From Elusimicrobia bacterium RIFOXYA12_FULL_51_18 (GTDB lineage: Bacteria > Elusimicrobiota > Elusimicrobia > Elusimicrobiales > UBA9959), in NCBI GenBank assembly GCA_001800245.1, contig MGVA01000068.1:62001-126000 (forward strand): DNA of 64,000 nucleotides. The letters are read 5' to 3'. The stretch's first letter is position 1; each line of letters begins with the position of its first letter. The position numbers and the translations under genes are program-made. Under the pieces are notes generated by a model. It had not been told where the DNA came from and ran no database searches. It saw only the letters and a list, made by a program, of their open reading frames with translations. Of this stretch, positions 36,815 through 45,795 are shown one piece after another.

Positions 36815-38047
36815 ATGTCAACAGACAGCAGCGGGCTAGAGAAGTTGAGTTGTTATACAATGAAGCGATTATTAAATAAAGATGTTTTGTGCTTTGCGGG
36901 GGCAGACTGGAACAATCCTCTATGGACAAACAGACAGCATATCATGTCCAGATTGGCTTCCGGTAATAGAATAATCTATGTCGAATCAATTGCTCTTCGC
37001 TCTGCTAATCTTACAAGCGGAGCTGATGTCGGTAGAATTATTCGCAAACTTAAGCAGTTAGTTTCACCATTGCGGAAAGTACAGGACACTTTGTGGGTTT
37101 TAACTCCATTTATTATTCCTTTTAATGCGCGTCTTTTCAGGTTGCTAAACGATTTCCTTTTGTTTTTACAAATATCAGTCGCGATGAAGTATGTCGGCTT
37201 TTCTAAACCAATTTTATGGGCCTACCTACCGCAAGCGCTGGGCCTTATTCGGAGATTTAGCTTTTCAGCCATAATATACCATTGCGTTGATGAGTATTCG
37301 GCAATACCAGGAGTAAGTGGTGATTATTTTAAAAAGATTGAGGATGAATTTATTCGCCAAAGTAATGTGGTCTTCGTGACATCAATGGGCTTGCTTGAAT
37401 CAAAAGGTAAGCAGAAAAAAGAAACATATTATTTGCCGAATGTGGCCGATTATGAATTGTTTTCAAAGGCCAGATCTCCAGAAACTACAATTCCAGCAAT
37501 CTTATCCAACAATAGTAAATCTGTTATCGGTTATATCGGGAATTTGTGCGACCATAAGGTGGATATTGAGTTGCTTATAGCTGTAGCTGATACTTTTCGG
37601 GAATCGAATCTAGTTATTGTGGGTCCCATATGGGGTGGAGATAATAAAACCGACTTGCTGATTAACGACCTGAAATCATACACCAATGTGAGTATGTGCG
37701 GGGCGCAGTCTCGGGAATTACTCCCGGGTTTTCTTAAGTCATTTAGCGTTTGTCTTGTCCCCTATAAATTTAATAACTACACTAAGAACTGTTTCCCTTT
37801 AAAAATTCATGAATATCTGGCTTCCGGCAAACCGGTTGTTGCTAGTGCGCTTTCCGCTATTCGTGATTATAGTGAGGTTATGTATTTTTCCGCTACTAAG
37901 GAAGAATTTCTTGGTAATATTAGGATAGCAATGTTCGAAAATGATAATCCTAAACGAGATAAACGCATACAGCTTGCCTCTCATAATACCTGGGAAAATA
38001 GAATTTTATCAATGGAGAAAATACTTTCCGAATTGAAACTTATATGA
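36815..38047 (+). CDS. GT-B glycosyltransferase (TuaH-like)
   Basis: 410 residues; an in-frame ATG at 36860 is an alternative start and may be the real one. DVLCFAGADWNNPLWTNRQ and HCVDEYSAIPG are blocks of the TuaH-like group, and the donor motif is FPLKIHEYLASGKPVVAS. VIGYIGNLCDHKVDIELL marks the second Rossmann domain. It ends four bases into the next gene (ATGA). Donor and linkage unknown. Confidence 0.82.
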   Translation: MSTDSSGLEKLSCYTMKRLLNKDVLCFAGADWNNPLWTNRQHIMSRLASGNRIIYVESIALRSANLTSGADVGRIIRKLKQLVSPLRKVQDTLWVLTPFIIPFNARLFRLLNDFLLFLQISVAMKYVGFSKPILWAYLPQALGLIRRFSFSAIIYHCVDEYSAIPGVSGDYFKKIEDEFIRQSNVVFVTSMGLLESKGKQKKETYYLPNVADYELFSKARSPETTIPAILSNNSKSVIGYIGNLCDHKVDIELLIAVADTFRESNLVIVGPIWGGDNKTDLLINDLKSYTNVSMCGAQSRELLPGFLKSFSVCLVPYKFNNYTKNCFPLKIHEYLASGKPVVASALSAIRDYSEVMYFSATKEEFLGNIRIAMFENDNPKRDKRIQLASHNTWENRILSMEKILSELKLI

Positions 38048-39183
38048 ATACTCGGAAAACAAGAATTTTACAGGCTAACAAACTTTATTATCCATATATA
38101 GGCGGGATTGAAACCATTGTTCAGCAAATTGCCGAGGGCTTGGCGGGGAAGTTTGCAATGGAGGTCCTGACTTGTAATACAGTATTTTTCAATAGTAAGG
38201 AGGTGATCAATGATGTTGCTGTAACTAGGCTCCGTGCGTTTAATCTGAAATCTTTAACGACTATGCCGATTTCATTGGCCTACCCTTTTGTGTTTAAAGA
38301 AAGATCCTCAAAATATGACGTTTCTCTTATTCATGCTCCTTTTCCACTTGGGGAGATGGGGGCGCTGCTTGCTAATAAAAATACGAAGATAGTCTGCTGG
38401 TGGCACAGTGATATAATAAGGCAAAAAAAATTATTAAAAGTTTATAAGTATATTGTTAATAGATATTTGGAAAGAGTTGATCACATTGTTGTTGCCACAC
38501 CCGGCCATATCACAAGTTCCATTTTTTTAAATAAATTTAAGTATAAATGCTCAGTAATTCCATATGGCGTTGATATCACTAGGTTCACCTTAACCCCAGA
38601 TTTGCAATCTCATATTGCAAACCTTCGAATAAAACATGGCCCCAGAATTATCTTGTTTGTGGGCAGGTTGGTTTATTACAAGGGATGTGAGTACCTTTTG
38701 GAAGCGATGAAGAATGTTGATGCCAAATTGATTGTGATTGGCAGCGGGCCACTGAATGGAATCTTGCAGGATACAATAACCCACGAAGGCTTAAGAGATA
38801 AGGTGGAAACTATTCCCTCAGTTTCTGAAGAGGATTTGCGGGCTTATTATCACGCCTGTGATATATTTGTGCTGCCTTCCGTAGAGAACAGTGAAGGTTT
38901 TGGAATTGTGCAAATTGAAGCCATGGCATGTAAAAAACCGGTTATTAACACTTCTTTACCTACAGGTGTTCCCTGGGTGAGCGTGAACGGACTTACTGGT
39001 TTTACCGTTCCTCCGCGTGATTCTGAATCCCTTGCAAATGCTATAAACAAGTTACTTATGGATAGTGATTTGAGACTGCGGTTTGGAGAGAATGCCCGGA
39101 ATAGAGTCCTGGAGCATTTTACATTGGATAAAATGTTAAGTTCAATAGGGACACTTTTTTCTGCGCTTGGGCATAAAAGATAG
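38044..39183 (+). CDS. GT4-type glycosyltransferase (mannosyltransferase-like)
   Basis: 379 residues. ANKLYYPYIGGIETIVQQIA is a classical GT4 N-terminus; ILFVGRLVYYKGCEYLLEAM and SVENSEGFGIVQIEAMA (donor Glu pair) follow, similar to GDP-mannose-dependent α-mannosyltransferases such as WbdA/PimB-type proteins. With gmd and fcl in the locus a GDP-sugar donor is plausible. Confidence 0.9.
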   Translation: MNTRKTRILQANKLYYPYIGGIETIVQQIAEGLAGKFAMEVLTCNTVFFNSKEVINDVAVTRLRAFNLKSLTTMPISLAYPFVFKERSSKYDVSLIHAPFPLGEMGALLANKNTKIVCWWHSDIIRQKKLLKVYKYIVNRYLERVDHIVVATPGHITSSIFLNKFKYKCSVIPYGVDITRFTLTPDLQSHIANLRIKHGPRIILFVGRLVYYKGCEYLLEAMKNVDAKLIVIGSGPLNGILQDTITHEGLRDKVETIPSVSEEDLRAYYHACDIFVLPSVENSEGFGIVQIEAMACKKPVINTSLPTGVPWVSVNGLTGFTVPPRDSESLANAINKLLMDSDLRLRFGENARNRVLEHFTLDKMLSSIGTLFSALGHKR

Positions 39184-39264
39184 TCGCAAGTAAAGCAAAT
39201 GGCTGTCTGTATACTCAACATAACATAACGGAATATTCCCCATAATTATGAGGCTCAATTTTAC

Positions 39265-40803
39265 ATGCGCATAGTTGTTACCGGTGCTGCCGGATTTATA
39301 GGCTTGCATTTATGCAAGGCGCTCCAAAGTAAGGGATTTGAGGTAATTGCCTGTGTACGGAACACGTGTGGTGCCCTTTCACTGCCTGCCGGGGTGGAGC
39401 CGTTGGTTCTTGGCACCATAGACAACAATACCAATTGGGACAACGTGCTGAAAAAGGGGGATATTGTTGTTCACCTAGCCGGCCGCGCCCATGTTATAAA
39501 AGAAAAATCACTGGATCCATTGGCGGAATTTCGCGCAGTTAATCGGGACGCTACAAAAACCTTAGCTTTGGCATGCGTCCGTAAAGGCGTGAATAGATTA
39601 GTATTCCTAAGTTCTATCGGTGTCAATGGTAATGCAAATACAGGCCAACCTTTTTCTGAGGCTGATTCTCCGGCCCCGATGGACCATTATGCCGTGTCTA
39701 AATTGGAGGCGGAACAAGAGCTTTCAGTTATAAGTCGTGAAAAAGGCTTACTTTTTACTGTTATCCGCCCTCCGCTTGTATACGGCCCGGGAAATCCTGG
39801 TAATTTCCTCCGTTTGCTTCGGTTGGCAGCTTCCGGCCTGCCGCTACCATTTGCCGCCTTCGAAAATAAGCGCAGTATGGTTTTTGTGGGTAACCTGGCT
39901 GACGCCATTATTGTGTGCATGATAGCACCGGCGGCTATCGGTAAAACGTATATTGTCTCTAATGGGCGGGATGTTTCACCCGCTGAATTGGTTGCTTTTA
40001 TAAGGGAGAAATTAGGGTTGCCGTTGCGGCTTTATTATTTTTCACCGATTCTTATTCGCGCGGCTGCTAACCTGGCGGGTTTTGGCGTAGCATTTGAAAA
40101 GCTTACTGCTTCGCTTCTTGTGGACTCCTCAAGGATAAATTATGAACTTGACTGGAAGCCACCTTTTTCCTTAGCAAGCGGATTAGCTGAAACTGTTGAA
40201 TGGTATGAAAACATTGTCTCCGCCCGGGAGGTTAAGTACAGTGTGAAACGCGTTTTTGATGTTATCTCGGCCCTGTTCGCCCTTACTATTTTTGGCTTTC
40301 CTATGCTTTTATTGTCACTACTGGTAAAATTAACTTCGCAAGGCCCGGCGTTATACTGGTCTGACCGGATTGGCCGAGGGAATAAAATTTTCAAAATGCC
40401 AAAATTCCGCACCATGCGCGTTGATACTCCACCTATGGCTACCCACCTTATGACCGAGCCGGAGAGGTACTTGACGCCGATTGGTAGCTTTCTGCGCAGA
40501 ACCAGTCTGGATGAGCTTCCTCAACTGTTAAGCATACTGTATGGGGATATGAGTTTTGTGGGCCCCCGGCCTGCACTTTTTAACCAGGCTGACCTTATAG
40601 CCTTTCGCACAACCAAAAGCATACACTGCATTACTCCGGGGCTTACCGGTTGGGCGCAGGTTAATGGCCGGGATGATCTGGCTATTTCGGTTAAGGTTGA
40701 ATATGATGAGTTTTATTTAAAGAATTGGTCTTTTGCTTTTGACCTTAAGATTCTGGTGATGACGGTTATTCAGGCGGTGATGGGGAAAGGGGTTAGCCAC
40801 TAG
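39265..40803 (+). CDS. Fusion of WbpV-like SDR and initiating sugar transferase (WbaP/PglC type)
   Basis: 512 residues. Residues 1-315 are an extended SDR close to WbpV/4-reductases and UDP-HexNAc epimerases: VTGAAGFIGLHL, VVHLAGRAHVIKE, VFLSSIGVNG, MDHYAVSKLEAEQEL (YxxxK) and IRPPLVYGPG. Residues about 325-512 are a monotopic phosphoglycosyltransferase: KRVFDVISALFAL re-entrant helix, FRTMRVDT, the catalytic Asp-Glu in SLDELPQL, VGPRPALFNQ and PGLTGWAQVNGRD. The fusion would make and load the first sugar-phosphate onto undecaprenyl phosphate in one polypeptide. It is GC-richer than the genes before it. Confidence 0.9.
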   Translation: MRIVVTGAAGFIGLHLCKALQSKGFEVIACVRNTCGALSLPAGVEPLVLGTIDNNTNWDNVLKKGDIVVHLAGRAHVIKEKSLDPLAEFRAVNRDATKTLALACVRKGVNRLVFLSSIGVNGNANTGQPFSEADSPAPMDHYAVSKLEAEQELSVISREKGLLFTVIRPPLVYGPGNPGNFLRLLRLAASGLPLPFAAFENKRSMVFVGNLADAIIVCMIAPAAIGKTYIVSNGRDVSPAELVAFIREKLGLPLRLYYFSPILIRAAANLAGFGVAFEKLTASLLVDSSRINYELDWKPPFSLASGLAETVEWYENIVSAREVKYSVKRVFDVISALFALTIFGFPMLLLSLLVKLTSQGPALYWSDRIGRGNKIFKMPKFRTMRVDTPPMATHLMTEPERYLTPIGSFLRRTSLDELPQLLSILYGDMSFVGPRPALFNQADLIAFRTTKSIHCITPGLTGWAQVNGRDDLAISVKVEYDEFYLKNWSFAFDLKILVMTVIQAVMGKGVSH

Positions 40804-40820
40804 GGGAAGGGGAAAACGGA

Positions 40821-40856
40821 AGAGGCCAAACCTCAGGGGGATGAGGTTCGGCCTCT
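40821..40856 (+). terminator. Hairpin after the fusion gene
   Basis: AGAGGCCAAACCTCA (40821-40835) pairs with TGAGGTTCGGCCTCT (40842-40856) with one mismatch and a 6-base loop. No T tract follows, so it is either a Rho-assisted stop or an mRNA end stabiliser. Confidence 0.6.
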
Positions 40857-40926
40857 GGGGACAGGGAAAGGGAGTGTAACGGGGGTTACATTGCTTTTTA
40901 GGGGGATTCTTGGGATACTATTTACT

Positions 40927-41246
40927 ATGAAGAAGCATGTGGAAAAGTACGCTAGGAGCCTGTCCGACATAAGCAATTTCGCCTGCAATTGCCGCTTTTT
41001 GCCTGCGCCTTCGCACCACTCAACTTACAGGTTCATTGGAGCCTGCTCGTTTCGCGTTGCTTCGGCTCGGCTTCAAAATCGACAATTTCGGCATGAAAGC
41101 CTTATGTCGGACAGGCTCCTAGGCTATTGGTTCCCCTATTGGACGGCGCCGCTGTCGCTTTGGCCTATTTTCTGGCCTTTCTTTTAAGGTTTGATTTTAC
41201 CCTGCCGCCAGAATTTGCATCCAGCTTCTTAGAACAGAGAAGATAG
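40927..41246 (+). pseudogene. 5' remnant of a capD/pglF-type gene, split by a MITE
   Basis: Removing bases 40956-41122 (the insertion plus one CTAG) joins the frame exactly and gives 50 codons, from MKKHVEKYARLLVPLL to a stop at 41244. The product contains ALAYFLAFLLRFDFTLPPEF, matching the membrane N-terminus of the intact gene at 43062 (YWLVFQLRFDFHLPANEF). Only this end of the gene remains. It is evidence of an earlier copy at this place. Confidence 0.75.
40956..41118. mobile_element. 163-bp MITE-like element with 18-bp inverted ends
   Basis: Perfect 18-base terminal inverted repeats (GAGCCTGTCCGACATAAG at 40956-40973 and its complement at 41101-41118). Both ends are flanked by CTAG (40952-40955 and 41119-41122), a likely 4-base target duplication. 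There is no room for a transposase. Because the CTAG-flanked removal restores an open frame, the boundaries are well supported. The family is not identified. Confidence 0.8.
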
Positions 41247-41269
41247 TGGGGGCTCATTTTAACACTATA

Positions 41270-41308
41270 TAGCATAGTAAGCATTTATATTATGTGTTTA
41301 CTATGCTA
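41270..41308 (+). promoter_or_regulatory. Operator/promoter of the abiE operon
   Basis: TAGCATAGTAA (41270-41280) and its exact complement TTACTATGCTA (41298-41308) flank 17 bases just before the AbiEi start. AbiEi-type antitoxins autorepress through inverted repeats, so this is the probable site. A TAATAT at 41307-41312 could be the -10 box. Confidence 0.7.
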
Positions 41309-41318
41309 ATATATTGGT

Positions 41319-41960
41319 ATGAATGTGGATATACGGCGGCAGATAGCGGGTGAAGAGTTTGACTACCAAACTCTTATGGCGTTGCTTTCGGCGTACAGCA
41401 ACCCCGCAATGAAGATATGCGCCCTTATTAAGGCGGGGGACATTATCCGGGTAAAAAAGGGGCTCTATGTTTTTGGGGAGCGCCACCGCAGGCGGCCTTA
41501 CTCCATGGAACTGCTTGCTAATTTAATCTACGGACCCTCCATGGTTTCTTCCGACTATATGCTTGCGCATTATGGCTTAATTCCCGAGGCTGTTTACGCT
41601 TTAACCTCGGCCACATTTAAAAGACCTAAAACCTTTAATACGCCCTTGGGCGTGTTTATGTATAAGCAGGCCCCCGCCCGGTATTATCCTGTGGGAATGC
41701 GCCGGATCGAATTTAAAGGGGGGGCGTTTCTGGCCGCTTCCCCGGAGCGCGCGCTGGCGGATAAAATTCGCGAGGATGCCGGTAATATACTCAATAACCA
41801 AAAAGAGGCGGAGCGGTATTTGTTTGAAGACCTGCGCCTGGACGAGGAAGGTTTTTTTGCCATGGACGCCGCGTTGCTTGAGGAATGCGCCCGGTTGGCT
41901 CGTTCGCGTAAAATAAAATTTTGCGCGGCTGCGCTTAAAAAGAGAAAGATGAATAAATGA
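41319..41960 (+). CDS. abiEi: AbiEi-type antitoxin
   Basis: 213 residues. Residues about 15-55 form a winged helix (YQTLMALLSAYSNPAMKICALIKAGDIIRVKKGLYVFGE compresses to the N-terminal AbiEi_4 pattern), followed by the AbiEi core with LANLIYGPSMVSSDYMLAHYGLIPE and the SPERALADKIRED block. It represses its own promoter and neutralises the nucleotidyltransferase toxin in type IV systems. It overlaps the toxin gene by four bases (ATGA). Confidence 0.88.
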   Translation: MNVDIRRQIAGEEFDYQTLMALLSAYSNPAMKICALIKAGDIIRVKKGLYVFGERHRRRPYSMELLANLIYGPSMVSSDYMLAHYGLIPEAVYALTSATFKRPKTFNTPLGVFMYKQAPARYYPVGMRRIEFKGGAFLAASPERALADKIREDAGNILNNQKEAERYLFEDLRLDEEGFFAMDAALLEECARLARSRKIKFCAAALKKRKMNK

Positions 41961-42808
41961 ACCCCGCTATAGAAACAATGTTGGCGCGGTATTCTTTCGC
42001 GTCTAACGAGGACAAGTTGAGAGCCTTGCGTGAGATACTGCAGGAGACCGCTCTTTTGGGGCTTTGGAGGGGGAAATTTTTTGAGCATGCGGCCTTCTAC
42101 GGAGGAACGGCGCTTCGTGTTCTTTACGGCCTGGACCGTTTCAGCGAGGATATGGACTTTTCCCTCTTGAAACCGGACCCGGGTTTCCGGCTGGAGCCGT
42201 ATTGCGGTTTTATAAAAGACGAACTTACGGCGTTTGGATTTACAGCGGATATAGAGGTTAAAAAAAAGGCGGGAGGCGGGCAGGTAAAGTCGGCTTTTCT
42301 TAAGGCTGACACTCTGGAGCAGTTGCTTGTTATAGGCATGGAAGGGGAAAGCGGGTTGCCGCTAACCAAAATTAAGATAGAAATTGACGCCGATCCGCCG
42401 CCGTTGTTTAAAGTCGAATCACGTGTGCTGCTTAATCCTATTCCTTTCAATGTTAAGGTTTTTGCTCCATCATCCATGTTTGCCGGCAAAATGCACGCGC
42501 TTCTTTGCCGTGGCTGGAAGACCCGCGTAAAAGGCCGAGACTGGTACGACTTTGTGTGGTTTGTAGGTCGGAGAACGCCTGTTGATCTACGGCACCTTGA
42601 GCAAAGGATGCGCCAGAGCGGGGACTGGGCCAAGGACGGCCCGCTTACGGAGGCAGCTTTCCGGAGTCTGCTGAGCCGGCATATAGCTTCCGTAAATATC
42701 GCGCAGGCAAAAGATGACGTTTCCCGTTTTTTGGCGGCGCCTGATGCTGTGGCCGTCTGGTCAAAAGAGTTTTTTATGGATGTGGTGGGCAGAGTTGCAA
42801 CAGAGTAG
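41957..42808 (+). CDS. abiEii: AbiEii-type nucleotidyltransferase toxin
   Basis: 283 residues. The GSX10DXD-type core is clear: FYGGTALRVLYGLDRFSEDMDFSLL (GG at 49-50, Asp65 and Asp67 as metal ligands), then LTKIKIEIDADPP and FAGKMHALLCRGWKTRVKGRDWYD, the AbiEii signature. Such toxins transfer nucleotides (e.g. onto tRNA) and cause growth arrest, often in phage defence. The pair stands between the capD remnant and the intact capD-like gene. Confidence 0.9.
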   Translation: MNPAIETMLARYSFASNEDKLRALREILQETALLGLWRGKFFEHAAFYGGTALRVLYGLDRFSEDMDFSLLKPDPGFRLEPYCGFIKDELTAFGFTADIEVKKKAGGGQVKSAFLKADTLEQLLVIGMEGESGLPLTKIKIEIDADPPPLFKVESRVLLNPIPFNVKVFAPSSMFAGKMHALLCRGWKTRVKGRDWYDFVWFVGRRTPVDLRHLEQRMRQSGDWAKDGPLTEAAFRSLLSRHIASVNIAQAKDDVSRFLAAPDAVAVWSKEFFMDVVGRVATE

Positions 42809-42811
42809 GGG

Positions 42812-42992
42812 ATGGGACAGCGGGACGGCTGGGCAGCTAGGCGGCTAGACAGGGACGGCTAGAACTGCGAAGAAGGCTGGACAGCGGGACAGCTAGGCAA
42901 CTGGAGGACTTTGAGAAACTGGGGATTAAACTTCGGTCTCGTTCTCTGGCAGTCCAGCTGTCTAGCCGCCCCGCCGCCCCGCTGTCCAACTG
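42812..42992 (+). repeat. 8-bp repeat array with inverted arm
   Basis: Forward units at 42816-42905 (GACAGCGG GACGGCTG GGCAGCTA GGCGGCTA), then a 45-base linker, then reverse units at 42950-42990 (CAGCTGTC TAGCCGCC CCGCCGCC). The linker is the reverse complement of the linker in the arrays at 44.9 and 50.1 kb (ACTTCGGTCTCGTTCTCTGG). First array to the right of the repeat-free block. Confidence 0.85.
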
Positions 42993-43061
42993 GGGATGTA
43001 ACATCTGTTACACTTTCTGGGCGGCTTTTAATTTATATAATATTAGCAGGTACTTGGGATT

Positions 43062-44975
43062 ATGATCAAGAAACACTCGCGGTGGTTCATATTTGTCGCC
43101 GATACGGTTGCGATATGCTTTTCTTATTGGCTGGTTTTCCAGCTGAGGTTTGATTTTCATCTGCCGGCAAATGAATTCGACCATTTTGTAAAGACCCTGC
43201 CTATAGTGCTCGCGCTCAGATTGGCGGCGTTCCATTACTTTGGTCTGTACCGCGGTATATGGCGTTACGCCAGCATCGATGATCTTGTGAATATTTTTAA
43301 AGCGGTTATCGCAAGCCAGGTGGCCTTGGCGGCGATCATCCTGTTCTTATGGCATTCCGGCTTTCCGCGTTCGGCGCTGGTGATAGAGCCTGTGCTGACT
43401 CTGGTTTTTGTGGGGGGGATAAGGTTTGCCATACGCGCCACCAGGGAAATCCGTTATGAGAGCAAGACCAAAGAAAACCATATCAAAGTCCTTATTTTCG
43501 GCGCGGGCGATCTTGGAGAAGGCGTGCTGCGGGATTTGAAGCGAAATAAAACGCATAAATATGAGGTTGTGGGTTTTCTGGACGATGACGCAGGCCTTTG
43601 GGACCACCGTATCCACGGAGTGTCTATACTAGGCGGGCGAAGAGCGCTGGGCCGGGTTATAGAAAAGTACGGCGTGGCCGAAGTGGTTGTTGCCGTGAAT
43701 CATTCGCGCGGGCCGCTTATTAAGGAACTTATGGCCCATTGCCCCGGCGCGCAATGCCGCGTGCAGTTTAAGACCGTGCCCACGCTGGAAGAGCATTTAA
43801 GCCATAAAAGCGCCGGTTTCCCAGTGAGAAAACTGGAGCTTTCCGATCTGCTGTCGCGTAAGAAGATAAATTTGGACATGGCCGCCCTGCACAGCATTCT
43901 TTCCGGTAAGACCGTGCTGGTTACCGGCGCTGGCGGCACTATAGGCGCCGAACTCTGCCGGCAAATTTTAAATTACAAACCTAAGCTGATCTTGATGCTG
44001 GACAATCACAACACCGCCATGTTCTATATTGAAAAGGAATTAAAGGAGGCGGGGCACGGCGCGCAGATCATGGCTGTTATGGGGGACGCGGGCGATGAGA
44101 TCCTGCTGAAGAACCTGTTTGAAACCCACGCTCCGCAGGTGGTGTTCCATGCGGCGGCGCATAAACATGTGCCGTTGATGGAGTCCAATCCGCAGGAAGC
44201 CGTGCGCAATAATACGCTGGCCACTTATGCGCTGGCGGAGGCGGCGACAAAATACAAGGCGGAACGCTTCCTTTATATTTCCACGGATAAGGCCGTAAGG
44301 CCCTCCAGCGTTATGGGGGCAAGCAAGCGGCTGGGAGAAATGGTGGTGCGCGCTTTTGCCAAAGTCAACGGTACCCGCTGCATGTCGGTGCGGTTCGGCA
44401 ATGTGCTGGGCAGTTCCGGCAGCGCGGTGCGTATTTTTCAGGAGCAGATCCAGGCCGGGGGGCCGGTTACGGTTACCCACCCCGAGGTTATACGTTATTT
44501 TATGACGGTGGAGGAGGCCATACAGCTTATTCTGCAGGCCTGCGCGATGGGACAGGGCGGCGAGATCTTTGTGCTGAATATGGGTACGCCCATAAAAGTG
44601 GCGGAATTGGCGCGCAATCTTATTGTGCTTAACGGGCTTGAGCCCGGCAAGGATATTGAAATAAAATTTACCGGCATGCGCCCGGGCGAGAAGATGTATG
44701 AGGAACTGTTCCGCGAAGGCGATATCCGTAAGGATACCGGCCACCCGGATATTTTTATGGCGATCCCCGAAGAGAGCGATATTGAGATCTTAAAAGAGCA
44801 AATGAGTTCCCTGCGCCTGTTATGCGGGCTGCCCGACCCTGTTCCGCTGCTGAATGGTATACGCAGGCTGGTAGCCTCTTATACGGGCAGGCCGGAGGGC
44901 GGGACGGCTAGGCAGCTAGACGGAGAAACAGCTGGGCAGCTAGACAGCGGGACAGCTAGACAGCTAGGCAACTAG
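43062..44975 (+). CDS. Membrane-bound nucleotide-sugar 4,6-dehydratase (WbpM/CapD/PglF family)
   Basis: 637 residues. Four N-terminal membrane helices (to about 125), a CoA-binding-like domain (LIFGAGDLGEGVLRDL), then an SDR domain with VTGAGGTIGAELCRQIL and STDKAVRPSSVMGASKR, where Met replaces the usual Tyr as in WbpM-type UDP-GlcNAc 4,6-dehydratases. Its product would feed a WbpV-like reductase such as that at 39265. The last 25 residues are three copies of an eight-residue pattern (G/E-T-A-R/G-Q-L-D/G) because the frame runs into the 8-bp array. TATAAT at 43036-43041 gives a 14-base leader. Confidence 0.9.
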   Translation: MIKKHSRWFIFVADTVAICFSYWLVFQLRFDFHLPANEFDHFVKTLPIVLALRLAAFHYFGLYRGIWRYASIDDLVNIFKAVIASQVALAAIILFLWHSGFPRSALVIEPVLTLVFVGGIRFAIRATREIRYESKTKENHIKVLIFGAGDLGEGVLRDLKRNKTHKYEVVGFLDDDAGLWDHRIHGVSILGGRRALGRVIEKYGVAEVVVAVNHSRGPLIKELMAHCPGAQCRVQFKTVPTLEEHLSHKSAGFPVRKLELSDLLSRKKINLDMAALHSILSGKTVLVTGAGGTIGAELCRQILNYKPKLILMLDNHNTAMFYIEKELKEAGHGAQIMAVMGDAGDEILLKNLFETHAPQVVFHAAAHKHVPLMESNPQEAVRNNTLATYALAEAATKYKAERFLYISTDKAVRPSSVMGASKRLGEMVVRAFAKVNGTRCMSVRFGNVLGSSGSAVRIFQEQIQAGGPVTVTHPEVIRYFMTVEEAIQLILQACAMGQGGEIFVLNMGTPIKVAELARNLIVLNGLEPGKDIEIKFTGMRPGEKMYEELFREGDIRKDTGHPDIFMAIPEESDIEILKEQMSSLRLLCGLPDPVPLLNGIRRLVASYTGRPEGGTARQLDGETAGQLDSGTARQLGN

Positions 44976-45152
44976 ACCGCCAGAGAACGAAACCGGAGTT
45001 TAATTCCCAATTTCTCAAAGCCGCTCAACTGGACGGCTGGACTGCTAGGCGGCTGGACCGCTAGACAGCCAGAGAGAAAAACCTAAATCCTCCCCCAATT
45101 CCCATAGCTGCCCCGCTGTCTAGCCGCCTCTCCGCCCAGCTGTCCCGCCGTT
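44888..45152 (+). repeat. 8-bp repeat array with long conserved linker
   Basis: Forward units (GGGACGGC TAGGCAGC TAGACGGA) overlap the capD-like 3' end; further forward units occupy about 45027-45070, and reverse units end the block (about 45105-45150). The linker (CGGAGTTTAATTCCCAATTTC and AAAGCCGCTCAACTGGAC) and AAATCCTCCCCCAATTCC recur almost unchanged at 50.1-50.2 kb. Confidence 0.85.
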
Positions 45153-45202
45153 TTTATATTTCCGATGGAAAATACGTTCCAAAAAACCTAGAATATAGCC
45201 CT

Positions 45203-45742
45203 ATGCACGAAGATTTGCAGGAAATCCTCATTACGGAAGAGGTTCTTCAGGAGCGCGTTCAAAAACTTGCGGCGCAGATCTCGCGGGACTATAAGGGCCG
45301 TTGTATCACGCTGGTCGGGGTTTTGAAAGGCTGCGTGCCTTTTCTTTCCGATCTGCTCAAGCGCCTTGAGGTGGATACCAATGTTGATTTTATGATGCTT
45401 TCGTCGTATTCCGGCTCGCAATCCACGGGGGTGGTGCGTACCATCCTGGACTTAAAGCAGAATATAGAGAAGAAGGATGTGTTGATCGTGGAGGATATTG
45501 TGGACTCGGGGCTTACCATGGGCTATATGCTTAAGAACCTGAGCACCAGGCAGCCCAGATCGCTTGAGATCTGCACTCTGCTGGATAAGCCCAGCTGCCG
45601 CAAGACCAAGGTTCCGATAAAATATAAGGGGTTCGTGATCCCTGAAAAGTTTGTGGTGGGCTATGGCCTGGATTATAACGAACTTTACAGGAACCTGCCG
45701 TACATAGGAGTGCTTAAGAAATCGGCCGTTAAGGGGTTGTGA
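45203..45742 (+). CDS. hpt: Hypoxanthine phosphoribosyltransferase
   Basis: 179 residues, normal length. Purine salvage: converts hypoxanthine or guanine with PRPP to IMP or GMP. The PRPP motif VLIVEDIVDSGLTMGYM, the N-terminal VGVLKGCVPFLSDL, the flexible-loop block MMLSSYSGSQSTG and the C-terminal FVVGYGLDYNELYRNLPYIG are all present. A TAGAAT box at 45189-45194 lies 8 bases before the ATG, implying an almost leaderless message. ftsH follows. Confidence 0.95.
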   Translation: MHEDLQEILITEEVLQERVQKLAAQISRDYKGRCITLVGVLKGCVPFLSDLLKRLEVDTNVDFMMLSSYSGSQSTGVVRTILDLKQNIEKKDVLIVEDIVDSGLTMGYMLKNLSTRQPRSLEICTLLDKPSCRKTKVPIKYKGFVIPEKFVVGYGLDYNELYRNLPYIGVLKKSAVKGL

Positions 45743-45795
45743 ACCAGGTTCCGCCGTGTAATTAAGCCACAGACTAGCTTCAAAGGAAAGAGAAA

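Noticed and set aside
40891-41187. A 98-codon open frame across the MITE
   Set aside because: It is the remnant start of a capD-type gene read through the insertion. Removal of the element gives a better, homologous frame.
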